From contig JADJXI010000004.1 in NCBI GenBank assembly GCA_016715905.1, positions 682,001 to 746,000 on the forward strand: DNA of 64,000 nt, read 5' to 3'. Position 1 is the stretch's first letter; every line of letters begins with the position of its first letter. The notes under the pieces are model-generated. The model worked only from the letters and a program-made list of their open reading frames with translations, did not search any database and had not been told where the DNA came from. A program made the position numbers and the translations under genes. This stretch comes from Sphingobacteriaceae bacterium. Lineage in GTDB: Bacteria > Bacteroidota > Bacteroidia > B-17B0 > Aurantibacillaceae. Below are positions 1-8,539 of this stretch, in pieces.

Positions 1-716
1 ATTTATACGGTGTTAAAGCGTACAAAGGGTATAATGCCTCCGATAAATATGTTGTGGGTCAAAACAATGGAATTATTAAGCTAACAGGAAATACCAATTC
101 AGTTGATGGATTTTATATTACCAATACTACCTATACCTATAAGTCTATGAAAAACGGCGATATGTTTGCCAAAAAATTTGGAGGCGTGAGCGGAAACGAT
201 CCGGATTATTTTAAAGTAACCGTTAAGGGATATTTAAATGGAACCATGAAAAACGATAGTTCAGAATTTTATTTAGCCAATTTCACCTTTACGAATAATG
301 CGCAGGATTATATTGTGTCTACCTGGCAATATGTGGTTACCTCCAATTTAGGACAAGTAGATAGCATTAAATTTTTTATGTACTCGAGTGATATGTCGGG
401 TGGTTTTATGAATACTCCGGCATTTTTTGCCATAGATAATTTCAGTACATCACAAGTCGTTGGAATTGCTGAACACAAACAACAACTAAACTCCAATATT
501 TATCCGAATCCCTTTCAAGATAAATTACAAATTGAGATTTCCGAAGTTGAAGAATTTGCACTTTGCATATCTGATTGTTATGGAAAAACGATTTACGTTG
601 CTGACAAAATTTCAAAACAAACTTCGGTTGATTTAAGTACTTGGCACGAAGGCGTATATTTTGTAAAAATTACTGCTGACAATAAAACTGTGACCAAAAA
701 ACTAATTAAACAATAA
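1..716 (+). CDS. DUF4465 domain protein with T9SS sorting domain, 3' part
   Basis: The reading frame is open from the left edge of the window, so the gene starts outside it; the first in-frame GTG (54) is not the true start. The visible N-terminal part (YGVKAYKGYNAS, then YITNTTYTYKSMKNGD and KKFGG.SGNDPDYFKVTVKGY) matches the DUF4465 domain of Bacteroidota surface proteins. The last ~75 residues (YPNPFQDKL ... GVYFVKITADNKTVTKKLIKQ) form a type A T9SS C-terminal sorting domain, so the protein is probably secreted and anchored on the cell surface. It overlaps the next gene by one base, implying translational coupling. DUF4465 and DUF5074 proteins often accompany TonB-dependent corrinoid receptors; that role is inferred here. 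Confidence 0.85.
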   Translation, partial: LYGVKAYKGYNASDKYVVGQNNGIIKLTGNTNSVDGFYITNTTYTYKSMKNGDMFAKKFGGVSGNDPDYFKVTVKGYLNGTMKNDSSEFYLANFTFTNNAQDYIVSTWQYVVTSNLGQVDSIKFFMYSSDMSGGFMNTPAFFAIDNFSTSQVVGIAEHKQQLNSNIYPNPFQDKLQIEISEVEEFALCISDCYGKTIYVADKISKQTSVDLSTWHEGVYFVKITADNKTVTKKLIKQ

Positions 717-1747
717 TGTTTAAGCATACATGTTATAGTATCCTGTTTGGAATCATCCTGAGTGCTTGTATAAAAGACAAGCCTCAGGTTGTTTCTTCAC
801 AAGCAGTAAACCTTAGCAATGCCTCTAAAATTCTAATTGTGAATGAAGGGAATTTTATGAGTAGTAATGCTTCGGTAAGCTTATATGATCCCGGAAGCGG
901 AAGTGTGATTGAAGATTACTATAAAAATCAAAATGGAACTAGCCTTGGTGATGTAGCGCAAAGCATGTATTATTTCAACGGAAATTATTATACCGTGGTG
1001 AATAATTCCGGTAAAATTATGGTATGTAATCGTGATTTTAAGTTAACATCAACCATAAACGGATTTACATCACCCCGATATATATTACCCGTTTCAAACG
1101 GAAAAGCTTATGTAAGTGAACTGTACGGTAACCAAATTAAAATAGTTAACCTCAATACCAATCAAATAACAGGAGGTATTATATGTCCGGGTTGGACAGA
1201 AAAAATGGTAAAGGCTTATCACAAAGTTTTTATTACAAATCCGCAAAAAAACTATTGTTATGTAATAAACAGCATTAGCGATGAAAAAACCGACAGTGTT
1301 TTTGTGGGGATAAACGCAGCATCAATTGTGGTAGACGCCAATGATAAAATATGGGTATTAAGTTCCGGTGATTTGGCCAACTCCATTGCCCCTTTAATTT
1401 CGAGAATAAATCCCATAAGCCTTGAAATAGAATTAGCATATGCGATGGCTATGAGCGACCGTCCCACTGAACTTTGTTTAAATAAAAATAAAGACACTTT
1501 ATATTATCTCAATAAGGGTATTTGTAAAATGTCTATACAATCCAACAGCACCCCTTCTTCCCCATTTATATCCGGTGGAAATAGAAATTACTATGGATTA
1601 AATATAGATCCACACAGCAATGTTATTTATGTAAGTGATGTGCTAGATTATATTCAGAAATCAAACGTGTATTTATTTGATGTAAACGGGAATGAGAAAA
1701 AGTTCTTCAAGGCCGGTATAATCGCGAATAGCTTTTATTTTGAATAG
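716..1747 (+). CDS. DUF5074-type beta-propeller lipoprotein (BtuG-like?)
   Basis: A protein of 343 residues. The signal peptide ends in the lipobox LSAC with the lipidated Cys at residue 18, so it is a lipoprotein, probably surface exposed. The mature part has repeated short beta-blade patterns (ILIVNEGNF, NASVSLYDPGSG, LGDVAQSMYYFNGNYYTVVNN, KIMVCNRDFK) typical of YncE/DUF5074 seven-bladed propellers. Bacteroides BtuG, which captures vitamin B12 at the surface receptor BtuB, is a propeller of this kind. The start ATG overlaps the stop of the DUF4465 gene (TAATG). No BtuB or B12 transporter is visible because the upstream part of the operon lies outside the window, so a corrinoid role is inference. 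Confidence 0.8.
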   Translation: MFKHTCYSILFGIILSACIKDKPQVVSSQAVNLSNASKILIVNEGNFMSSNASVSLYDPGSGSVIEDYYKNQNGTSLGDVAQSMYYFNGNYYTVVNNSGKIMVCNRDFKLTSTINGFTSPRYILPVSNGKAYVSELYGNQIKIVNLNTNQITGGIICPGWTEKMVKAYHKVFITNPQKNYCYVINSISDEKTDSVFVGINAASIVVDANDKIWVLSSGDLANSIAPLISRINPISLEIELAYAMAMSDRPTELCLNKNKDTLYYLNKGICKMSIQSNSTPSSPFISGGNRNYYGLNIDPHSNVIYVSDVLDYIQKSNVYLFDVNGNEKKFFKAGIIANSFYFE

Positions 1748-1798
1748 CGAGGATTAAAAGTATACGCTAATTCAGGTTTTTTGTAGATATTTGATATT

Positions 1799-2920
1799 GT
1801 GGTAAAGGCTATTAATATCATTTCCTTCGATATTCCATTCCCCGCTAATTATGGCGGAGTAATTGATGTTTATCATAAATTGAGATGGTTACATAAAAAA
1901 GGTGTAGAAATACATTTGCATTGTTTTGAATATGGCCGCAAACACAGTGAAGAGTTGGAGAAAATTTGTAAAACTATTCACTACTATAAAAGAAAAACAG
2001 GAATTGTTTCACAACTATCAGCACTTCCATACACTGTAAAATCGAGGCAATCCGAAGAATTAGCCCAGAATCTCTTAAAAAATAATTATCCCATTTTATT
2101 TGAAGTATTGCACACTTGCTACCTTTTGCGGGATGTACGTTTTATTAAACGAAAAAAAATATACAGACATAGTAATATAGAACATGAATACTACAAACAT
2201 TTAGCTTCTGTAGAGCCTAACATGCTCAAAAAATATTACCTCACCAAAGAAGCCCTTAAGCTTGAAAAATTTGAACCGATTATTGATTTGAGTGATATCA
2301 TTTTAGCAGTAAATGCCGATGATGCGAATTACTTTAGCCTAAAATATCAAAAACCCAAAGTGGTGTATTTACCCAGTTTTCATGCTAATGATGGCGTAGA
2401 TATTAAATCGGGGAAAGGAGATTACGTGCTGTACCACGGCAATTTAAGTGTTTCAGAAAACGCAGACGCTGCTCTATGGCTGGCCGAACATGTTTTTTCT
2501 AAAATAAATCAGCCATGCATTATCGCCGGATTAAATCCTTCAGAAAGTTTAATCAATCGGCTCATGATGTTTAAAAACATTAAAGTAATTGCCAATCCGG
2601 ATGAAACGGAAATGAATGGCTTAATTCAAAACGCACAAGTACATTGTTTATACACCTCACAAGATACAGGCTTGAAATTGAAATTATTGAATTGTTTATA
2701 CAAAGGCAGATTTATAGTTAGCAATGCCAAAATGTTGCGGGGTACCGGAATTCAACAAAATTCAGGTTTATTTATAGACGAACAATTTATCCAAGCCATT
2801 CAAACTTGTTTTAATTCTGAGTTTAATGAACAATTAATTCACGAGAGAAAAGAACAACTCAAAGTTTTTGATAATTCAAACAATGCCGATAAATTAATTG
2901 AAACCGTTTTTGATGCTTAG
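1799..2920 (+). CDS. Glycosyltransferase, GT4-like
   Basis: A protein of 373 residues with the two-Rossmann layout of GT-B enzymes. The N-terminal region opens with NIISFDIPFPANYGGVIDVYHKLRWLHKKG, the nucleotide-sugar GT pattern in which a Gly-Gly loop follows the first strand. The C-terminal half holds YVLYHGNLSVSENADAALWL and a late acidic stretch. It probably transfers a sugar onto a surface glycan or lipid; donor and acceptor cannot be read from the sequence. The start is GTG at 1799, about 50 bases after the previous stop; no in-frame ATG is near. Its 3' end overlaps the start of the following MBL-fold gene. Confidence 0.75.
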   Translation: MVKAINIISFDIPFPANYGGVIDVYHKLRWLHKKGVEIHLHCFEYGRKHSEELEKICKTIHYYKRKTGIVSQLSALPYTVKSRQSEELAQNLLKNNYPILFEVLHTCYLLRDVRFIKRKKIYRHSNIEHEYYKHLASVEPNMLKKYYLTKEALKLEKFEPIIDLSDIILAVNADDANYFSLKYQKPKVVYLPSFHANDGVDIKSGKGDYVLYHGNLSVSENADAALWLAEHVFSKINQPCIIAGLNPSESLINRLMMFKNIKVIANPDETEMNGLIQNAQVHCLYTSQDTGLKLKLLNCLYKGRFIVSNAKMLRGTGIQQNSGLFIDEQFIQAIQTCFNSEFNEQLIHERKEQLKVFDNSNNADKLIETVFDA

Positions 2921-3836
2921 GTATTTTACAATATTTATTTTCTTATTTAGTAAAGGGATATCACAGAACGACACGGTGCCTTTTATTATGGTGTTAGGCG
3001 TAGCGCAAGATGCCGGTTATCCACAAATAGGTTGCAATAAGGCCTGTTGCGAAAAAGCATGGAAAAATGATAGTTTGAAACAAGAAATCACTTGTTTAGC
3101 CTTGGTTTCACCTCAAGATAAAAAATGGTGGTTGATTGAAGCAACACCCGATATCAGCAAACAATTGAGAAGATTTTCAGAACTAACTCAAGGTGCTTAT
3201 TCCTTTTTACCTGATGGAATTTTTATCACGCACGCCCATATCGGACATTATACCGGACTGATGCAGTTAGGCAGAGAGGCTATGAATACTTCTAAGGTGC
3301 CTGTTTATGTTTTACCAAAAATGAAAAAATTTCTGGAAACCAATGGTCCATGGAATCAATTAGTGAGTCTTAAGAATATTGAACTTAAAGATTTAAATAC
3401 TAAATCAAGTGAAAAACTAAATAATTCGATTAGTGTTGAAACTTTTACGGTGCCTCACCGAGATGAATATTCAGAAACGGCCGGATTTATTTTTCGATTA
3501 AAAAGCAAAAAATATTTATTTATACCTGATATAGATAGATGGACTCAATTTAATGGCGACATTGTAAAAAAGGTGAATGAAATGGATTATGCTTTTTTAG
3601 ATGCCACATTTTATTCGGAACATGAATTGCCGGGAAGAAATATTAAGGAAATACCACACCCTTTAGTTAAAGAAAGCATGCAGTATTTTGGTGGCAATTT
3701 TGAAATCAATCAAAAGAAAAAAATAATTTTCATTCATTTTAATCACACCAATCCATTATTAACAGATGAAAAACTGATACGGGAGTTAGAGGGGAATGGA
3801 TATCAGGTGGCAAAAACAGGAATGAAAGTGTATTAA
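2913..3836 (+). CDS. Secreted PqqB-like metallo-beta-lactamase-fold protein
   Basis: I prefer the ATG at 2913 over the in-frame TTG at 2898, because it gives a clean signal peptide (MLRYFTIFIFLFSKGISQ) and an 8-base overlap with the preceding gene. The protein begins VMVLG-like with GVAQDAGYPQIGC and a CC pair, a pattern shared with PqqB and relatives. The MBL metal motif is altered: THAHIGHYTG has Gly where the canonical HxHxDH has Asp. Later metal-ligand candidates are VPHRDEY, IPDIDRW and IHFNHTNP. The predicted location is the periplasm. No other pqq gene is present in the window, so a role in PQQ synthesis is unsupported; it may be a hydrolase of unknown substrate. Confidence 0.75.
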   Translation: MLRYFTIFIFLFSKGISQNDTVPFIMVLGVAQDAGYPQIGCNKACCEKAWKNDSLKQEITCLALVSPQDKKWWLIEATPDISKQLRRFSELTQGAYSFLPDGIFITHAHIGHYTGLMQLGREAMNTSKVPVYVLPKMKKFLETNGPWNQLVSLKNIELKDLNTKSSEKLNNSISVETFTVPHRDEYSETAGFIFRLKSKKYLFIPDIDRWTQFNGDIVKKVNEMDYAFLDATFYSEHELPGRNIKEIPHPLVKESMQYFGGNFEINQKKKIIFIHFNHTNPLLTDEKLIRELEGNGYQVAKTGMKVY

Positions 3837-3845
3837 TTTTCTTTT

Positions 3846-3990
3846 ACTCCGACGCAGGATTTGTAATCATGGGGAAAAACAACATTCATTTGAATTTGTA
3901 ATTCTGCTTAAATTACCTTGGCTCCGCAGGATTTGTAATCCTGCGGGAAGTCGCCAATCAATTGAATTTGTAATTCTGCGTAAATTATTT
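3846..3990 (+). repeat. REP-like palindromic repeats, upstream of RAYT
   Basis: There are two tandem units of about 70-75 bases. The second holds a near-perfect palindrome at 3924-3946 (CCGCAGGAT...ATCCTGCGG) followed by TTGAATTTGTAATTCTGC. The first, from about 3847, is a degenerate version of the same unit (GACGCAGGATTTGTAATCAT, then TTTGAATTTGTAATTCTGC). The arms match those downstream of the transposase at 4605-5035, linking the repeats to the RAYT gene. Confidence 0.85.
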
Positions 3991-4000
3991 AATTTTAATT

Positions 4001-4576
4001 ATGAGAAAATCCACGAAACAAACCATAAAAATTGATGGAGCAGCTTACTTTCTCACTTTAACCGTAGTGAATTGGGTGGATGTTTTTACAAGGCCAATGT
4101 ACAAAGACGCAATTATTGATTCTTTGAAATACTGCAGGAAAGAAAAAGGATTGAATATTTATGCTTACGTAATTATGACCAATCACATCCATTTATTAGT
4201 GAATACACGTGATCCGTTTTTATTAAAAGATACTATAAGGGATTTCAAAAAATTCACTTCTAAAAAAATCTCTGCACTCATTCATGAATCACCTGAGAGT
4301 AGAAAAGAATGGATGATGCCCATTTTTGCAATGAATGCCGCTTTAAGTAAAAAACACCAAGAAATTAAGTTTTGGAAGGCCGGAAATCATGCTATAGAAA
4401 CGTTTAGCGAAAAGTTTATTTGGGATAAGATTGATTATATTCATCATAATCCGGTTAAGGCCGGATTTGTGAGAGAACCTCAGGACTGGATTTATTCTTC
4501 CGCAACAAATTACTATGGGATGGACAGTGTTTTGGAAGTTGATTGTTTACCTCAAAGGTTGGTAACAGTCAGGTGA
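4001..4576 (+). mobile_element. REP-associated tyrosine transposase (RAYT, IS200-like HUH)
   Basis: A coding region of 191 residues with the Y1/TnpA_REP fold. It has AAYFLTLTVVNWVDVF near the N-terminus, the HUH motif TNHIHLL with His62 and His64, and the conserved C-terminal stretch DYIHHNPVKAGFVREPQDWIYSSATNYYG. RAYTs nick single-stranded DNA next to REP palindromes and are usually single-copy, domesticated enzymes. Here palindromes with the same arms lie on both sides, as expected for a RAYT with its cognate repeats. The last ~15 codons (VLEVDCLPQRLVT) are duplicated twice downstream. The gene looks intact. I annotate it as mobile_element because it is a transposase-family coding sequence. 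Confidence 0.9.
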
Positions 4577-5070
4577 GGATCGCAGATCTTAGGTTTTTAC
4601 TTGTTCCGCAGGATTTTAAATCCTGCGGAGCGTTTGCATACAAATCCTGCGGAGTGTTTAGTTTATTATTCATCAAAAAATTATTATTGAAAGCAAAGTG
4701 ATTTGAAAGTTGATTGTTTACCTCAAAGGTTGGTAACAGTCAGGTGAGGATCGCAGATCTTAAGTTTTTACGCTTGTTCCGCAGGATTTTAAATCCTGCG
4801 GAGCGTTTGGCTAAAAATCCTGCGGAGTGTTTAGTTTATTATTCATCAAAAAATTATTATAGAAAGCAAAGTGTTTTGGAAGTTGATTGTTTACCTCAAA
4901 GGTTGGTAACAGCCAGTTGTGGATCGCAGATCTTAAGTTTTTACGCTTGTTCCGCAGGATTTAAAATCCTGCGGAGCGTTGAGGATCACAGATTTTACAT
5001 TTTGATTTGTTCTGCAGGATCTAAAATCCTGCAGAGCGTTTGGTTACAAATTCTGCGGAGTGTTTTAATT
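4525..5070 (+). repeat. Tandem ~172-bp repeats: RAYT 3' end plus REP palindromes
   Basis: Three direct copies of a ~171-173 base unit. Each starts with the last codons of the RAYT gene (TTGATTGTTTACCTCAAAGG at about 4539, 4710 and 4882), continues with GGATCGCAGATCTTA, then a palindrome with arms TCCGCAGGAT / ATCCTGCGGA (4605-4629, 4778-4802, 4951-4975). The first two units add a half-palindrome (AATCCTGCGGAGTGTTTAG) and TTTATTATTCATCAAAAAAT. A fourth, diverged palindrome (TCTGCAGGAT...ATCCTGCAGA) lies at 5011-5035. The array ends at the tatD stop. An open frame at 4714-5085 is made entirely of these repeats and is not a gene. Confidence 0.9.
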
Positions 5071-5071
5071 C

Positions 5072-5833
5072 CTATCCAAAAATGAAAGCAGCATTTTGAG
5101 TAGTTATTTCAGCTACTTTATCAATTGAAACATTTTTTAGTTGTGCTATTTTTTTTGCTACTTCCAATATATACGAAGGCTCATTTCTTTTCCCTCTGAA
5201 AGGTACCGGAGCCAAATAAGGCGCATCTGTTTCTAAAACCAAATGTTCCAAATTTATTTGTTCTACCACTTTATCTAAACCCGAATTTTTGAAAGTAACC
5301 ACACCACCTATACCCAATTTAAAATTACCCAAATCAATTATTTTATTGGCCTGTTCTATATTACCGGAGAAACAATGAAAAATACCTTTTGGTAATTTAT
5401 CAAAGGCTTTTAATACAGTATAAATTTCATCAAAAGCATCTCTGCAATGAATAACAATTGGCAAATCAAATTCTAATGCCCAATTTATTTGTGTTTGAAA
5501 AGCATCAATCTGTTGTTTTAAAAAAGTTTTGTCCCAATATAAATCAATTCCAATTTCACCAATCGCAATAAATTTTCTTTTATCTAAAAACGATTTGGCT
5601 AAATTTAATTCTTCTAAATAATTTTCCTTTATACTGCAGGGATGAACACCCATCATGCTGATGCAATTTTCGGGAAACTTGGTTTCCAAATCAAACATAG
5701 CCTGATGCGATTCTGAATCAATGGCCGGCAAATAAAATTTTTCGATGTTATTTTTTAAGGCCTTGTGAATTAAACTTTCTCTATCGCCTTTAAATTCATC
5801 CAGGTATAAATGCGTGTGTGTGTCAACAAACAT
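5072..5833 (-). CDS. tatD: TatD family metal-dependent DNase
   Basis: A protein of 253 residues, normal length for the family. It starts with the metal motif MFVDTHTHLYLDEF (HxH) and has GVHPCS, AIGEIGIDLYWD, LPIVIHCRDAFDE, FHCFSGN and LVLETDAPYLAP in the right order, covering all metal ligands of the TIM-barrel amidohydrolase fold. The family acts as Mg-dependent 3'-5' exonucleases or related hydrolases. Its 3' end borders the REP-like array. It lies downstream of the TetR gene on the same strand with a gap of 9 bases, so the two may be cotranscribed. Confidence 0.92.
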   Translation of the reverse strand: MFVDTHTHLYLDEFKGDRESLIHKALKNNIEKFYLPAIDSESHQAMFDLETKFPENCISMMGVHPCSIKENYLEELNLAKSFLDKRKFIAIGEIGIDLYWDKTFLKQQIDAFQTQINWALEFDLPIVIHCRDAFDEIYTVLKAFDKLPKGIFHCFSGNIEQANKIIDLGNFKLGIGGVVTFKNSGLDKVVEQINLEHLVLETDAPYLAPVPFRGKRNEPSYILEVAKKIAQLKNVSIDKVAEITTQNAAFIFG

Positions 5834-5842
5834 AATACCAAT

Positions 5843-6424
5843 TTAGTTCAACGAATCTAAAGTGATTTTCACAATGTTGTTTAATTCATTTTTGCCTGCC
5901 CCACTCTGACTCATCACCCTTAAACCACAAAGCGTATTGTATAAAAACTGGGCGTATGAACGAGCCGGCTTAGATAAGGTTAAAACTTTTTTCTCCACAG
6001 CATCGTTTAACCAGGCGCTTAATAATTCCTGAACCTCTTCTTTATTATTACAAACCACTTGATTGGTTTTATAACACTGTTTACTCATTTCTGCTGCGGC
6101 ATTAACTAACAAACAACCATTATCGTTTGGATTGGCAATTAAATGATTTACTACTTCTTTAAAAGTTACTTCTAATTTCTGTAAACCGTTTAAAGGCTTT
6201 TCATTAATTTTTTCGTAAGCGGCATCGCCTGCACTTTTGTAAAACTCTAAGGATTGCAGATATAAACTGTGTTTATCCTGAAAGGAATCGTATAAACTAC
6301 TACGGCTTAATCCGGTTGCAGTTAATACATCGTCAATAGAGGTGCCATTATATCCTTTTTGTTGAAAAATATTGGCAGCAGCTTCTAAGACCTTCTCTTT
6401 ATTAAATGATTTTGTTTTTGGCAT
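5843..6424 (-). CDS. TetR/AcrR family transcriptional regulator
   Basis: A protein of 193 residues. The N-terminal TetR helix-turn-helix is clear at about residues 8-55 (KEKVLEAAANIFQQKGYNGTSIDDVLTATGLSRSSLYDSFQDKHSLY). The C-terminal part (NDNGCLLVNAAAEM ... YAQFLYNTLCGLRVMSQSGAGK) matches the ligand-binding domain of the YxaF/LmrA-like subgroup, with conserved GCL and GLRV stretches. It is probably a repressor sensing a small hydrophobic molecule. No efflux gene is adjacent; the downstream gene is tatD. An AT-rich spacer of 69 bases upstream could hold its operator. Confidence 0.88.
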   Translation of the reverse strand: MPKTKSFNKEKVLEAAANIFQQKGYNGTSIDDVLTATGLSRSSLYDSFQDKHSLYLQSLEFYKSAGDAAYEKINEKPLNGLQKLEVTFKEVVNHLIANPNDNGCLLVNAAAEMSKQCYKTNQVVCNNKEEVQELLSAWLNDAVEKKVLTLSKPARSYAQFLYNTLCGLRVMSQSGAGKNELNNIVKITLDSLN

Positions 6425-6493
6425 GATTTGGAATGTTTAGTACGGTAAAACTATACAAACGGAATAGTTATTCCAAATAAAAAAATGTTAAAA

Positions 6494-7300
6494 TTATTTG
6501 TTTTTCATGCGTAGTCTGATTTGGGTAACTACGCGTTTAGTATAGAGTGAAAAATCTCCATTCATTATCCAGGAATAATAGGAAGGATCTTTGGTGAACA
6601 CTTCTTCTACTGTTTTATCTTTATACTTTCCGAAAGAAAATACTTCTTCATTTTTAACGTTGTAAATAATTCTGCCGGCTAAATCAACATTTTTAGTTCG
6701 AGCGCTAAGTTCGCTTAATGTACCTACTTCGTTTTTTATAGGAATAATTGAATTTCCTTTCTCATCTTCAATACTTAGCCCCTCATATTTTTTAAGTTGT
6801 GCTTTAAAAATTTCATAGGTAGCGGTTACATCTGCTTCTGCAGAATGTGCATTCTCAATCTTGGAATCGCAATAAAATTTATAAGCAGCTGCTAAATTAC
6901 GGGGTTCCATATAATGGAAAATATTCTGCACATCAATTAATCGTCTTCCTTTCATATCAAAATCAAGTCCCACCCGTAAAAACTCTTCGGCTAATAAAGG
7001 AACATCAAATTTATTTGAATTGAATCCCGCTAAATCAGCATTCCCAATAAATTTCAATAAATCCGGCGCAACCTGTTTAAACACCGGTAAATCAATCACG
7101 TCTTTATCATAAATGCCGTGTATTTGTGACACCAATTCAGGAATTGGAATTTCAGGATTTACCTTTACTGTTTTAATTTCGGTTTCATTATTTACATTTA
7201 CTTTTAATAAAGAAATCTCAACAATTCTGTCCAAACCTATAATTAATCCGGTGGCTTCAATATCTAAAAATACCAACGGTTTGGTTAAATGAATTTTCAT
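6494..7300 (-). CDS. DnaQ-like 3'-5' exonuclease with exoX-like C-terminus
   Basis: A protein of 268 residues. The N-terminal DEDDh exonuclease domain spans about residues 8-170: VFLDIEATGL (Exo I), IHGIYDKDV, AGFNSNKFDVPLLAEEF (Exo II) and NAHSAEADVTATYEIF (Exo III, catalytic His). The C-terminal piece FSFGKYKDKTVEEVFTKDPSYYSWIMNGDFSLYTKRV matches the small exodeoxyribonuclease X-like C-terminal domain. It probably trims DNA ends in repair; it is not the replicative epsilon subunit. Four bases separate it from ispH upstream, so the two are likely cotranscribed. Confidence 0.88.
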   Translation of the reverse strand: MKIHLTKPLVFLDIEATGLIIGLDRIVEISLLKVNVNNETEIKTVKVNPEIPIPELVSQIHGIYDKDVIDLPVFKQVAPDLLKFIGNADLAGFNSNKFDVPLLAEEFLRVGLDFDMKGRRLIDVQNIFHYMEPRNLAAAYKFYCDSKIENAHSAEADVTATYEIFKAQLKKYEGLSIEDEKGNSIIPIKNEVGTLSELSARTKNVDLAGRIIYNVKNEEVFSFGKYKDKTVEEVFTKDPSYYSWIMNGDFSLYTKRVVTQIRLRMKNK

Positions 7301-7303
7301 AAA

Positions 7304-8539
7304 TTAATTGCTATAGAGCTTAATGTTTTGTATGGCTTCATCAACACTTTGCTGCACTTTTAATAATTCATTAATTCGTAGAATAACTTCTTCTAAAAGT
7401 GAATCCGGACAAGAAGCTCCGCTGCTGATGACTATATTTAAATTCGGTTTTTGAGGTAAAAAATCTTTGGTCACCTTCATTTCCTTAGTTAAATAATTAA
7501 AGTGGTTGATTTCATTTAAGCTTGTGATTTCCTTTGCCGATGAAATAAAGTAAGTGGGAAATTTTCGCTCACACAATTCCACTAAATGAGAAGTGTTGCT
7601 GCTATTATAACCTCCAACAACTATAGCTAAATCAGCATCAGTTTCCAACAATCCTAATGTGGCGTTTTGATTTTCGTTGGTGGCATAACACAAAGTATCT
7701 CTTGTATCGGCAAAGTGTTCTTTAATTTTATCACTGCCGAACTTTTGCTCCATCACTCCTTTCAGATAATTGGCAATCTCTTCGGTTTCTGTTGCCAACA
7801 TGGTAGTTTGATTTATTACACCAATTTTATTAAAGTGCTTTTGAATATCAAATTCCAATGAACATTTATTTTTAAAATCAGATTCAAAATCTTGTTGTTT
7901 GCCATTTCCTAATATATATTGAGCTAACACCTGAGCTTCTTTCAAATCTTTAACAACAACAACTGCTTTGCTATGATTGGCGCTTCGTGAAAAAGTAGAT
8001 CTAGTTTCTTCATGATTATACTTTCCGTGTATAATTATAGTGTGATTGTTTTGGCCAATTTGCTCCGACTTTTTCCAAACCCGCTCTACAAATGGACAAG
8101 TGGTATTGTAAGCTTCAGTTCTAATGCCCTTCTTTTCCAACAATTCAATTAAGGGTAATGGTGCTCCAAACGCCGGAATTATCACTACATCATCGCTTTT
8201 TAAAACATCAAAAGAAATTAAATTTTTACCCAATGTATCTTGTAAAAATTGAACGCCTCTTTCCGTTAAGTCATTATTCACATCCGGATTATGAATCATT
8301 TGACTCAATAAAAAAATATTTTTACCCGGATTTTCATCCAAAGCTTTAAAAGCAATTTCAATTGCATTTTCAACTCCATAACAAAAACCAAAATGCCGGG
8401 CTATAAAATAATTTACTTTTCCAAAATTAAGGTGAGCAGGACGCATGTCTTTTTTGCGGGGGTCCTGATTTTTAAAAAACTGTTTTACGGCTGTAATAAC
8501 CGGACTTCGATAAAATTCGGGTACATTAAATGTTTTCAT
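7304..8539 (-). CDS. ispH: 4-hydroxy-3-methylbut-2-enyl diphosphate reductase
   Basis: A protein of 411 residues catalysing the last step of the MEP isoprenoid pathway, reduction of HMBPP to IPP and DMAPP. The three iron-sulfur cysteines are in IARHFGFCYGVENAI (Cys53), YNTTCPFVERVWKK and SSGASCPDSLLEEV. Substrate-binding motifs include IIHGKYNHEE and VNDLTERG-like HNPDVNNDLTERG. It is longer than the ~310-residue E. coli enzyme because of an N-terminal extension of about 40 residues and internal insertions, the long form seen in cyanobacteria and Bacteroidota. It overlaps the fbp stop by one base, so fbp-ispH-exonuclease appear to form one transcript. Confidence 0.95.
   Translation of the reverse strand: MKTFNVPEFYRSPVITAVKQFFKNQDPRKKDMRPAHLNFGKVNYFIARHFGFCYGVENAIEIAFKALDENPGKNIFLLSQMIHNPDVNNDLTERGVQFLQDTLGKNLISFDVLKSDDVVIIPAFGAPLPLIELLEKKGIRTEAYNTTCPFVERVWKKSEQIGQNNHTIIIHGKYNHEETRSTFSRSANHSKAVVVVKDLKEAQVLAQYILGNGKQQDFESDFKNKCSLEFDIQKHFNKIGVINQTTMLATETEEIANYLKGVMEQKFGSDKIKEHFADTRDTLCYATNENQNATLGLLETDADLAIVVGGYNSSNTSHLVELCERKFPTYFISSAKEITSLNEINHFNYLTKEMKVTKDFLPQKPNLNIVISSGASCPDSLLEEVILRINELLKVQQSVDEAIQNIKLYSN

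Noticed and set aside
2913..3836. Assignment as PqqB of PQQ biosynthesis
   Set aside because: No pqqA, C, D or E nearby, a signal peptide is present and the metal motif differs.
4561..5070. Regularly repeated palindromes as a possible CRISPR array
   Set aside because: The spacing is ~172 bases and the intervening sequence is itself repeated, so there are no unique spacers; no cas gene is present. They fit REP-like elements.
4714..5085. Open frame of 123 codons downstream of the RAYT gene
   Set aside because: It consists only of the tandem repeat units; its sequence repeats RAYT C-terminal residues and translated palindromes, and it runs into the convergent tatD gene.
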